Positions 1 through 6,812 of a stretch of 12,235 bases of DNA are shown piece after piece. The stretch comes from Isohypsibius dastychi (Eukaryota > Tardigrada > Eutardigrada > Parachela > Isohypsibiidae), in assembly GCA_034696485.1 (NCBI GenBank), contig JAQIWT010001138.1, positions 1 through 12,235 of the forward strand, in the 5' to 3' direction. The notes under the pieces were generated by a model that had not been told where the DNA came from, searched no databases, and worked only from the letters and a program-made list of their open reading frames with translations. How positions within the stretch are numbered: position 1 is the first letter of the stretch; every line of letters begins with the position of its first letter. Made by a program: the position numbers and the translations under genes.

Positions 1-1
1 G

Positions 2-508
2 ATGCTCGACCAGTGGCCCGAGATAGAAGGCATTTCGCGTATATGGGGGTGGCCCGAAATCATCGTCTTTGATCGTACGTAAGACATTTGGCTCTCTCAC
101 GATAACGATTGCGTGATGTAGATTCGTAGGAGCAGGGGATGAGGATATTACTGAACAGGATCGTGATTCGGTAGCAGGTCCGTGAAAACAGATATGATGC
201 TCGAAATCTAATTTAGGCTTGCAATCTCTAGTTACGGATGACAGCGAATCGATATCGAATTCCGAAAGATCTTCAAGTCTCGTATCGTCCTATCATTCTA
301 ACGAATGTGAGTTGATCTTTCTTCCTCATTCATTTTGTCAATATTGTATTCATCTAAAAACACGCTATACAATGTCACAGGATTATTCGCAGATGAAACA
401 CCAGCGACTTCCGGTTCGGAAAATAACTTTGACTCGGGATTCTATGGTCAGTCAAAGATATCATCAGCTGATTATTCAAACAAATCAAATAATTACTCAT
501 TTCGTTAA
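2..508 (+). CDS. 3' end of an unknown spliced gene (three exons, partial)
   Basis: I do not recognise this gene. Three stretches join in phase: 2-74 (reads LDQWPEIEGISRIWGWPEII near its start), 217-306 (serine- and acid-rich, TDDSESISNSERSSS) and 393-508 (ends SSADYSNKSNNYSFR, then TAA at 506-508). The donors are GTACGT at 75 and GTGAGT at 307, and the acceptors are TTTAG at 216 and CGCAG at 392. A stronger-looking acceptor ending at 380 would create a TGA at the junction, so I chose 392. An acceptor ending at 226 would also keep the phase. The C-terminus would be a polar, probably disordered Ser/Asn/Asp-rich tail. The left edge cuts the gene, so start and domain content are unknown. The support is splice-site quality plus phase, with no homology. 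Confidence 0.4.
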
Positions 509-801
509 TTTAATTCAAAACTTGGTGTGATTTAATAGTCACATAAATGTATGAAGTTTTTATTATTATCGTTATTCCTCGTTGTTCTTATTATTATCTG
601 TTCAGACATGTTTTCGAACCTACCATTTTACCCCCGCTGAAATGAAACTGTGAATTGCAAAAAACCGGAGATTAGATGTAATGCGATTCTTGGTGATAAA
701 TGTGGGACCGTGAAATCACGATTCTTGATGCCACTATTTCAGTATGAAAGATAATCAATTCTATGAATATGAAATAAGGTGTTTATTCAGAATTAATTCC
801 A

Positions 802-1067
802 GGACGCTGAATCAACTCAGTTTAATTATCGATTATCACAATAATTATCAATCAATATAATTAATTCATTATATTGTAATTCGCCAAAGATAAAAATCAG
901 ATCGTAATGCCGATACGCTATAGCACTCAAATTAATTAATTATATCGTGATCCACCGCAAATGGGAATCAAAACTGAATCACGGAACACCGAATCAATAT
1001 AAATTATTAATGATATTGTGATTCACCGAAAATAAAAATCGAAACGGAATTCCGAAAACTGAGTCAA
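802..1067. repeat. Cluster of diverged ~70-bp AT-rich repeat units
   Basis: Three adjacent units share the order GTGATTCACCG, CAAATARAAATCAAAAC, then CGGAACRCTGAATCAAT, separated by TTAATTAAT-type spacers. The clearest units are 947-998 and 1018-1067. A more diverged unit lies at 876-932, and a tail-only piece (ggacgctgaatcaa) at 802-815. The same unit recurs at 1842-1983. There is no coding capacity. The pattern fits a degenerate minisatellite or a piece of a non-autonomous element. The units can be compared by eye, but copy number elsewhere in the genome is unknown. Confidence 0.75.
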
Positions 1068-1148
1068 TTCAGGGAGACTAGATATAACCGGGAGTGGGCG
1101 CTGCGTAAAGATCTCAAAAAGCGATAACGCCAGGACCGGTATCGATAG

Positions 1149-1461
1149 AGAAATCAGAGAGAAATTTTCGCAAATCAATGGGCCCCGAACGCAAAAATTA
1201 TCACCCAGGCCGACAAAGTTATCACAAAAATGCGAGGAAAATATATTCGGGTGAGTTGTAAAATGTAGTATTTTTTGAGATCAAATGCAGATTGCTCTCG
1301 GTAACAGGGAATTCAGGATAAATCTAAAACGTGGTAGTGGAACGTGCGATAAAACCGCATTGTTAATGTTAACAATGAGGAAAAGTAACACCTCGCAAAG
1401 CTGGTCAGTCACCCTTCCGAGCGGTATTGACAGAAGGAAAAAGACGAAAGCAAAGAGGTAG
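1149..1461 (+). CDS. Possible short spliced coding region, unknown product
   Basis: This is a weak candidate. An open frame from about 1158 to 1250 reads through ANQWAPNAKIITQADKVITK and ends at a good donor (CGG|GTGAGT, 1251). After a 40-bp intron ending TGCAG (1290), the frame continues in phase 0 from 1291 to a TAG at 1459-1461. This second part is basic and rich in Ser/Thr/Lys/Arg (for example NREFRINLKRGSG, ending RRKKTKAKR). An AATAAA lies about 90 bases after the stop. No initiating exon is visible, because an in-frame TAG at 1146-1148 blocks the frame upstream. The intron would be very short, and a second frame over 1081-1252 is also open. It may be a relic or chance. Confidence 0.25.
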
Positions 1462-1548
1462 ATGGAGAACAATGTAGTTTATTACCACATTCCTGCTGAG
1501 CCAACATAAAGAGCTATCCTTTTGTTACGGTTAATTGGGTGATGATAT

Positions 1549-1554
1549 AATAAA
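1549..1554 (+). promoter_or_regulatory. AATAAA, possible polyadenylation signal
   Basis: A canonical AATAAA hexamer lies 88 bases after the TAG of the candidate spliced frame at 1149-1461. That is a typical position for a cleavage signal of a short 3' UTR. The surroundings are AT-rich, so a chance occurrence is quite possible. Confidence 0.25.
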
Positions 1555-1841
1555 TGTCTTCGTGGAGCAAATCAACAGAATGATTTATTCTGAACAATCA
1601 ACACTAGCTAAAAACAAAATGAGTTCGCTCAAAAATCAGCCAATTTTCAACTCATATCATCATATTTTTCGATAAATTTTAGGTCTGTTTGCTGGTGCTC
1701 TATCTTCGATTAATGTAATGCCATCCTGTGTTGTCTCTTGATCGAGCTCTCTCTGTTTCCTTTTAAAAACGGGTCCTGGCAATTAGGAGATGTTATCAAG
1801 CGCCCAATCCTTGTTATTTAGTATCCTTGGTCATTTCTGTT

Positions 1842-1983
1842 AATTAATTATCTTGTGATTCACCACAAATAGAAATCAAAACGAAATTACGGAACGCTGA
1901 ATCAATTTAATTAAATAGTTAATTTTATTTTGATTCACCGCAAATAAAATCAAAACAAAATAACGGAACGCTGAATCAAATTA
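1842..1983. repeat. Second cluster of the ~70-bp AT-rich repeat (two units)
   Basis: Two head-to-tail units, with cores 1855-1906 and about 1930-1980, share the motifs TTGATTCACCGCAAATA, ATCAAAAC and ACGGAACGCTGAATCAA. They match the units at 947-998 and 1018-1067 and are less diverged from each other than those are. They lie in otherwise featureless AT-rich DNA. Positions 1462-1841 and 1984-2429 show no gene I can support. Confidence 0.75.
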
Positions 1984-2429
1984 ATCATTTAATGACGAAC
2001 CTTTTGTTACAAGAATTTAAATCATGACAAGTGTTTGAATCATTTGCCAAGAATTGATTGTTTGCTTTTTATCCAGGTGTATAATTATCGCTGTTGCAAA
2101 ATTAATATGAAATTGCGATGATTAAGTAAATAGTAAGATCGAATATGAATTAAACTGCGATTTATTAGATGAACCAATTCTGGCGGCAGAATTGCCTGTT
2201 TAGCTAATTGATTAGCTGTTTAGTTTTGTGGAAGAAAGTTATGATCGAACACTTTAATGTTCACCAGCGTGATGCATAAGACTGATGAGTGGAGATGCTT
2301 GCAAATCGATTTACTGAGTGGACGCGCTGACCACTCGCTTTAATGAGTGGTGACCTACTTTTGCCTTGGAATCGAATCGATGAATGGAATGAGTGTGGAA
2401 GGGAAGAGACAGACTTTTTGCGTGCGTAA

Positions 2430-2485
2430 AGTCTTAACAAAGGCTTGATCAATGAAACGCGGCAAAACCTTTGATCTTTAAGACT
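2430..2485. repeat. Imperfect hairpin, two-part 14-bp stem
   Basis: The left arm AGTCTTAA-CAAAGG (2430-2443) pairs with CCTTTG (2468-2473) and TTAAGACT (2478-2485). A four-base bulge (ATCT) lies in the right arm and the loop is 24 bases. The flanks also carry a near direct repeat (GACAGACTTTTT at about 2408 and GGCAGACTTTTTT at about 2491). No function is evident. Confidence 0.6.
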
Positions 2486-2552
2486 GGAGAGGCAGACTTT
2501 TTTGGCCAGAGTTCCAACCAAAAGTCGACCTCGATATGGAGGCAAACAGTAG

Positions 2553-2584
2553 GTCCCCCCCCCCCTTGGGGCGGGGGGGGGGAC
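2553..2584. repeat. C11 / G-rich self-complementary tract
   Basis: A run of 11 C (2555-2565), then TT, four G, one C and ten G, flanked by GT and AC, makes a near-perfect hairpin of about 13 bp. Each strand also carries G runs able to form a G-quadruplex, with an i-motif opposite. Homopolymer lengths here are prone to sequencing or assembly error. Confidence 0.8.
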
Positions 2585-2606
2585 AAAAATGCAAAGACTG
2601 AGAAAC

Positions 2607-2853
2607 TATCGTGCAGTCCAAAAGGTACTGCGGTTCGAGGTTTACGGTGGGAAGTCGTATGACGTAACACCATATTTGATTGGTTGGTTCAAGCACGAAT
2701 GAAAATTGAGAATCCGCTCAGCCAATACGTTTTCTTGTCGTTTCTTTGTTGCATTGAAACCAAAATGTTCATTGGTCCACTCGCTTTTCGTATTGACGTA
2801 ATCCGACCGCCCTCTAAAATGTGGGACCGCAGTACCTTTTGGACTGCACGATA
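2607..2853. repeat. Perfect 28-bp inverted repeat enclosing promoter-like motifs
   Basis: The arm at 2607-2634 (starting TATCGTGCAGTCC, ending ACTGCGGT) is an exact reverse complement of 2826-2853. The 191 bases between the arms hold two TGACGTAA motifs (2660-2667, 2794-2801; CRE/ATF-like) and three CCAAT-type pentamers (ATTGG at 2679 and 2771, CCAAT at 2722). Either a small non-autonomous DNA transposon with terminal inverted repeats or a regulatory region could give this pattern. I could not identify a target-site duplication. No gene with a clear start follows. Confidence 0.7.
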
Positions 2854-2874
2854 CAAGATTTCAAAACCCAGTAG

Positions 2875-3024
2875 TCAATCAACGCCAAGAAGGTTCTGGT
2901 CAATAAAAAGCACTGGCAAATTTTCGAAGAACACTGGCTAGCCATGCCCAGGTTCGCGTTCGAGACGTATGATGAAAATGAACTGATGGAACGATTGAAA
3001 ATGTGCCTCCTCGCGGAAACGTAA
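2875..3024 (+). pseudogene. Short coding-like fragment of unknown origin
   Basis: A 49-codon open stretch follows a CCCAG (2867-2871) and runs from 2875 to a TAA at 3022. It includes KKVLVNKKHWQIFEEHWLAM and, further on, FETYDENELMERL. The mix of Trp, acidic and aliphatic residues looks like real protein. It has no good start of its own unless the internal ATG at 2944 is used (26 residues), and no clear donor. Another frame just downstream (3021-3183) is also protein-like. It may be an exon or relic of a decayed gene. I cannot name a family. Confidence 0.25.
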
Positions 3025-3171
3025 CCGTGGGTTCAGCAGCGAATACCTTCATTCTGAAAGCAGAGCTTCAAGGTCAGAAGGTCTTCATCGTCAGAAGCAG
3101 AGAGTGGGTGATGGTAGTGCAGATGGTGATGGCAGTCCAGCTCGGTTCACATACAGACCATGTTCTAAGCA

Positions 3172-3720
3172 TTGGTTTCTCTTGATTTGAAGTATCCTTT
3201 GTTTCTGGATGTGCATGTCAAGGTCAAGCATTTGGCACACTGTCTCAAGGACTGCCCGGCCGTTGCACACAACATCGTTCAAGTAACCATCAGTTTCGCG
3301 CCGAAGACGTTTGAATGTGCAAGTGTCAAAGTACTGATTCTTCCAAACCTTCTGCGCTTGGACTTTTTTAGCTGCATAGACGTCATCATCAGGAAAGGTG
3401 ATCTGACTAATTTTCGTGCGTTGCGGGCAATGGTGTTCATCAACAGCACGGCGGGTGTGATTGAGAACAATATATTTCTGGATTTCCCGCTGCTTCAGTT
3501 CATTGACATGGATTACAAACTGGTTGACACGATTGCGCAGCGAACGCACCACAAAATGTTTCGGCAATCTGAGGAGTATTAATGGCTGAGAGATTCCATT
3601 GGCGAACACCGATATCTGGTCGAGACGAAGGAGGTAAACGAGATATATAGATTCCTGTCGAATTGGGTTTGCATGGGAAATGCTCGTCTGGAATCGTCCG
3701 GCACTTTTTTGTCATCGTGA
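3172..3720 (+). pseudogene. Leucine-rich-repeat protein relic with C-terminal cap
   Basis: One frame runs 183 codons with a single internal stop (TAA, 3580-3582) to TGA at 3718-3720. Seen: LRR-like spacing such as VKVLILPNLLRLDFF, then LTNFRALRAMVF, then IENNIFLDFPLLQFIDMDY. Just after the stop comes WLRDSIGEHRYLVE followed by WVC, which resembles the start of an LRR C-terminal flanking domain (usually C-x-C, a WL pair, then further Cys). The stop sits one codon before WL. The expected Cys pair before it is not visible, and there is no signal peptide, N-terminal cap or upstream repeats. LRR proteins of this kind are usually extracellular recognition or adhesion proteins. I read it as a truncated, decayed copy. 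An intron spanning the stop is the alternative. The opposite strand is also open over 3091-3609, which lowers confidence. Confidence 0.42.
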
Positions 3721-3780
3721 CACGGATTGAATATTTTCGGTCTGGCTGACCAAGCACCAGTGTTTTTGATTTTGTTCCAG

Positions 3781-3915
3781 GCCTCATGTAAAGATCACCA
3801 AATCTGGGTGAAAAATATCGATCGAGCCAACGCGTACATGATAAGCAGTTTGCCAGTATATTTTATAAACAAAATGTGCGAGCAGTGTGCGAGCAGAGTG
3901 TCCTCTAAGTTATAA
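3781..3915 (+). pseudogene. Truncated copy of the secreted-protein gene at 6323-6718
   Basis: From about 3788 the translation DHQIWVKNIDRANAYMISSL and onwards aligns to the C-terminal 32 residues before the last Cys of the intact protein (DRQIWGKSMDRANVYLMSSL), with 18 of 32 identical. The DNA match continues past the stop into the 3' UTR (for example GCTGATGAATTGTGAAACT here against ACTGATGAAATGTGAAACT there) to about 3997. The signal peptide and first ~95 residues are absent. A TTGTTCCAG ends at 3780, so it could be a terminal exon whose upstream exons were lost or lie outside recognition. The tail differs: it reads CASRVSSKL instead of CWNVV and ends at TAA 3913-3915. Confidence 0.7.
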
Positions 3916-3997
3916 AAAGCTGATGAATTGTGAAACTGGTGCTGGACTGTAGTAAATCTGTGATTATGTCTCTGTTTGTTCTTTGCGGAAGCAATAA

Positions 3998-4171
3998 CCT
4001 CACAAGCGAATAACCTGTGACTCGAACTCGTTCCAAAATACACCGTCAGTATCATTATGAAGAGCGAAATTTGAAAAATATCACTAGTTTTTTTTCTAAT
4101 ATCCCTTTACATAAAGAGACCGACGGCGTATTTTGAAACGAGTTCATGTCACAAGCAAATAGCTTGTCAGA
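3998..4171. repeat. Foldback / MITE-like inverted repeat
   Basis: The arms, about 75 bases each (3999-4072 and 4091-4170), are imperfect reverse complements. The best core is 4024-4047, GAACTCGTTCCAAAATACAC and onwards, matching its partner with 2 mismatches in 24. The outer ends resemble TCACAAGC...TTGTGA-type palindromes. About 20-30 AT-rich bases lie between the arms. It codes for nothing. The structure fits a small non-autonomous foldback or MITE element. I could not define target-site duplications by eye. Confidence 0.65.
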
Positions 4172-4318
4172 TCAGTGGAAACAAAGAAAAACCTGTTGCT
4201 CAAAGTACGATTAAACATAAGAACTTCGTTCGAGGATAATCCCAGGCATTCTGGCTGTCTCTGTGGACATGATTGCCGAGTGATAACCTCCTCCTGTAGT
4301 TCCATCATTTGAACGATA

Positions 4319-5672
4319 TTACGGAGGCTTCCCGCAAATGACACTTGTCGGTTGATCGCACGATTTGATGAGGTCGGAAAACAGATACGGCCTCGGACAC
4401 CAGAATTCGTATCTCACTCCACTTGGGCTGCAGAAATAGTAACCTTTACATTGTTCTTTAACATTGGCGTACAATCCCAATTCGTGTGCATCGCATGTCG
4501 ATGGTGGTGGAGATGGAGCCGGAGCATGAGGAGCTGGACTGTGGCCACTTTGAAAAACGGCCGTGTTAGAACTCGGTTTGGATTCTGCCTGTAGGGAGGA
4601 TGAGTCTTTCTGAGGTCGACATTCGCAGGTCAGGCCAAAACTTCCTGGAAGAGGATATTCGTTCAAGACGGGGTGCGAAGATGATACAACCCCCTGAGGC
4701 ACATGAACTGGAGGCATAATCAAGTTAGAAGAGATTGGGCTGGCCACACTTCTTGATTCCCCAAAGATAACTGCAATCATAATTAATTCAACATGAGAAG
4801 ACGTACGTCAACACAAGATTAGAAGTTGCTACTTTGGAGTTTTTCCAAGCCTCGTTTCGGAAACAGAGACGATGCAGTAGGAACTGTCCCTTTCTAAAAA
4901 ATATTAGGTTTGATCCCGTTTATTTCATACGGAATGGACTTGTAATTTTAATGCCGCCACCGTAAAGGGCTCAAGTTAGATCAAGGGGTTATTGGGGGGG
5001 GGGGTGGAGTGGAGATTTTATACCGAGTTTTTGGTACACTCAGCGTGAAGAGTGCTCATTGCCAGCACTTGCCACGAGAACAACTTGCAAAAAATAGTTT
5101 TCTTCCTAAAACGCAGTCTGTAACTTTATTATCAGCGCAGAAAAAAGCAATTTTCGGGCAAAATGTATCACTTTAAGGTATTACAAAGTCACACCTTTAA
5201 CGTAATACAGAATATGTTAAAGTGAAACGTTATGCTAAACCCATCTTTGATCAGTCTTTCACATTCGTCTGATCAACGTGAATCGATGGGAGAATCAAAG
5301 AATGGACAGAGAGCATGGAGAAGTTCCCTGCATATACGTGCTACTAAAAACTGTTGCTACCCCCTGCCGGATAGCGCAGTGCAGCAAGCCCCTCGGGAGA
5401 GGGTTTGGTAATACGGTAGACTAAATGTCACATACCATATAACAAAGCGGTGGATAGGAAACCGAGCCTGGCCGGCATCATAAGAAGCACATGAACTAAC
5501 TACGTTCACAGAACTGGATAATTCGGCAAGCTTCGGTGGATGAATGAGATTTTGCGGTCACTATTGATGTGTACCAGCAGATATATCGCTTACACGCTAT
5601 GGAAAAACATTCTGATATCAAGACAAGTTCCAGAGAGTCTGACACCACAAGTAACACAACCAGACACCACAT
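4319..5672 (-). CDS. Secreted protein with one peritrophin-A (CBM14) chitin-binding domain
   Basis: Predicted as two exons on the minus strand, 5672-5594 and 4770-4319 (176 residues). Exon 1 starts at ATG 5672-5670 and encodes a signal peptide (MWCLVVLLVV core). It ends at donor GTAAGC (5593). The 823-bp intron ends TTGCAG (4771), and both ends are phase 1. After the signal peptide comes a Ser/Pro-rich region with a TCEC motif (residues 74-77), then a Pro/Ala linker (about 103-117). The CBM14 domain has Cys at about 119, 134, 140, 151, 164 and 172, spacing 14-5-10-12-7, as in the family, with the aromatics KGYYFC and the CP..LFS motif. Such proteins bind chitin in cuticle, gut lining or other extracellular matrices. 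A single domain at the C-terminus is allowed. The main exon is secure. Pairing with this first exon is an inference from phase and the signal peptide. Confidence 0.75.
4994..5004. repeat. Poly-G run (11 G) in the CBM14 gene intron
   Basis: Eleven consecutive G followed by TGGAGTGGAG give a G-rich strand with quadruplex potential. It lies inside the predicted first intron of the CBM14 gene, on the strand opposite to its transcript. Run length may vary between reads. Confidence 0.7.
5169..5224. repeat. Nested palindrome in the CBM14 gene intron
   Basis: Two perfect stems nest inside one another: CACTTTAA (5169-5176) with TTAAAGTG (5217-5224), and GTATTAC (5178-5184) with GTAATAC (5202-5208). 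Just after, TGATCAG (5248-5254) pairs with CTGATCA (5269-5275). These may be ends of a decayed mobile element. No known site is recognised. Confidence 0.55.
5366..5403 (+). repeat. Possible tRNA-derived SINE head fragment
   Basis: GCCGGATAGCGCAGTGCAGC resembles the 5' end and A-box (TRGYNNAGT) of tRNA-derived SINEs. It is followed by a perfect hairpin (CCCTC-GGGA-GAGGG, 5390-5403). I see no convincing B-box (GGTTCGANTCC) downstream and no intact tRNA fold, so this is only a fragment at best. Confidence 0.25.
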
Positions 5673-5821
5673 GTAATACAAGCAGTTCTATTTGATCCTG
5701 CATCAGTGGTGTAATTGTGCGTTAACAGTTGTGACCATGAACTTGATCGTCGTTGAAGCCTCATCTCGTTCTGTCAATTCATAATTTCATGCCTAACGGA
5801 GGCTTGCCACTCTTGCTTGAA

Positions 5822-5941
5822 TCACAGCTTCAGTGCGGTTGCAGGTATACTAAGGATGATGCCTTTGCCGTAATTAGAGCCACGGGGACGACAATAGGTA
5901 CTCAGATAACAAGGTAGCGTGCGACCATCTACCAGGAACAT
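5822..5941 (-). other. Small ORF of 39 codons, protein-like, unknown
   Basis: ATG at 5941-5939 opens a frame (MFLVDGRTLPCYLSTYC, then PRGSNYGKG) that ends at TGA 5824-5822. The residue mix (two Cys, Gly, aromatics) looks like a real exon rather than chance. The frame is closed upstream by a TAA 21 bases before the ATG, and no signal peptide is present. An antisense frame (5789-5917, +) is also open. The rest of 5682-6322 shows no gene I can support. It would contain the promoter regions of the two divergent secreted-protein genes. Confidence 0.2.
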
Positions 5942-6322
5942 TTCGTTCGTCTTAGTTTAACGCAGCAGCAATAATTATAACATCTTTTTATCGAACAAAA
6001 GCCGAAGTCTAAGGATATTTTTCATACATCACCTGTAACCCGCATTTGTCGCTACTTAGCCGGCTCGGTGGAAACATCAATCAGAGGGGGAGAGCCGGTC
6101 ACCACTTGAGGAACCGGATAGCAGTTTCAGTAACTTTCGTCACGTTTGGTAGTGTCAGCGTCATGAGCAACAGTTTCTAAAGAGAATTGTCTATCTATTC
6201 ATCTTCAGATCTTGTTAAGCTTACGAATACACTGTACCGACAACAATACTAGTACATCAGACATACCCTGGGTTTGTTCAGAATCAGATCATCCCTTTTG
6301 ACTATAACCGCTAATTTTTAAA

Positions 6323-6718
6323 ATGAACCAAATCTTCGTCCTTATCGCTTTCGTTGCCATCGTTGCCATCGCACTCCCATCATCCTCAACTGCAGGTAAC
6401 AGACGACTGCTCCGTAACATCCTGGCACTCCAAGACCCTCGTGGCTCATGGAGTCTGGACTGGATCAACGGTGACCCGACTCTTGAGGGACTTCTGCCGG
6501 GGTTAACTCAGGCAGTCAACATGATCCCTGTTAGAAGCAATATGGCATCACAACAACATCTTACCACACTTTGCATCAAAGCTCTGCTAGCGAAACGCTT
6601 TCCAAGAGATCGCCAAATCTGGGGAAAAAGTATGGATCGAGCCAATGTGTACCTGATGAGCAGTCTGGCACCACATTTTCTAAACGAAATGTACCAGCAG
6701 TGTTGGAATGTCGTTTGA
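6323..6718 (+). CDS. Small secreted protein, unknown family (131 residues)
   Basis: I do not recognise the family. The ATG sits in an AAAATGA context. Residues 1-24 are a clear signal peptide with a hydrophobic core (FVLIAFVAIVAIAL) and a likely cleavage after SSTA. The mature part of about 107 residues is single-exon, slightly basic, and has two Cys (84 and 127) that could form one disulfide. It has a Trp-rich stretch (WSLDWINGDP) near residue 43 and a conserved block RDRQIWGKSMDRANVYLMSS at about 95-114. That block is conserved in the truncated copy at 3781-3915, which points to a small gene family and to where constraint lies. A TATAAA (6802-6807) about 85 bases after the stop could serve as a variant poly(A) signal. 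It is probably an extracellular or secretory product of unknown role. Confidence 0.8.
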   Translation: MNQIFVLIAFVAIVAIALPSSSTAGNRRLLRNILALQDPRGSWSLDWINGDPTLEGLLPGLTQAVNMIPVRSNMASQQHLTTLCIKALLAKRFPRDRQIWGKSMDRANVYLMSSLAPHFLNEMYQQCWNVV

Positions 6719-6812
6719 GTTACGAAAGACTGATGAAATGTGAAACTACTGTAATGCCATTGTGAAGCTGTTGGAGAATCTGTTTGTTTCTTGCTGGATG
6801 ATATAAACAAAC

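Noticed and set aside
1281-1472. Minus-strand frame with a signal-peptide-like start
   Set aside because: It begins with TTG, and its hydrophobic residues arise as the complement of purine-rich plus-strand sequence.
802-1983. CRISPR-like array
   Set aside because: The repeats are diverged, spacers are AT-rich and not unique, and the genome is eukaryotic.
2261-2696. Several short frames on both strands around the C/G tract
   Set aside because: They overlap each other, run through the homopolymer as poly-Pro/Gly, and show no domain or splice support.
3091-3609. 172-codon open frame on the minus strand
   Set aside because: It begins with GTG rather than ATG and mirrors the plus-strand LRR-like frame in the same codon register. 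No family motif is seen. It is kept only as an alternative in the LRR finding.
4144-4344. 66-codon minus-strand frame after the CBM14 stop
   Set aside because: It overlaps the CBM14 3' end in another frame and enters the foldback element, with no protein features.
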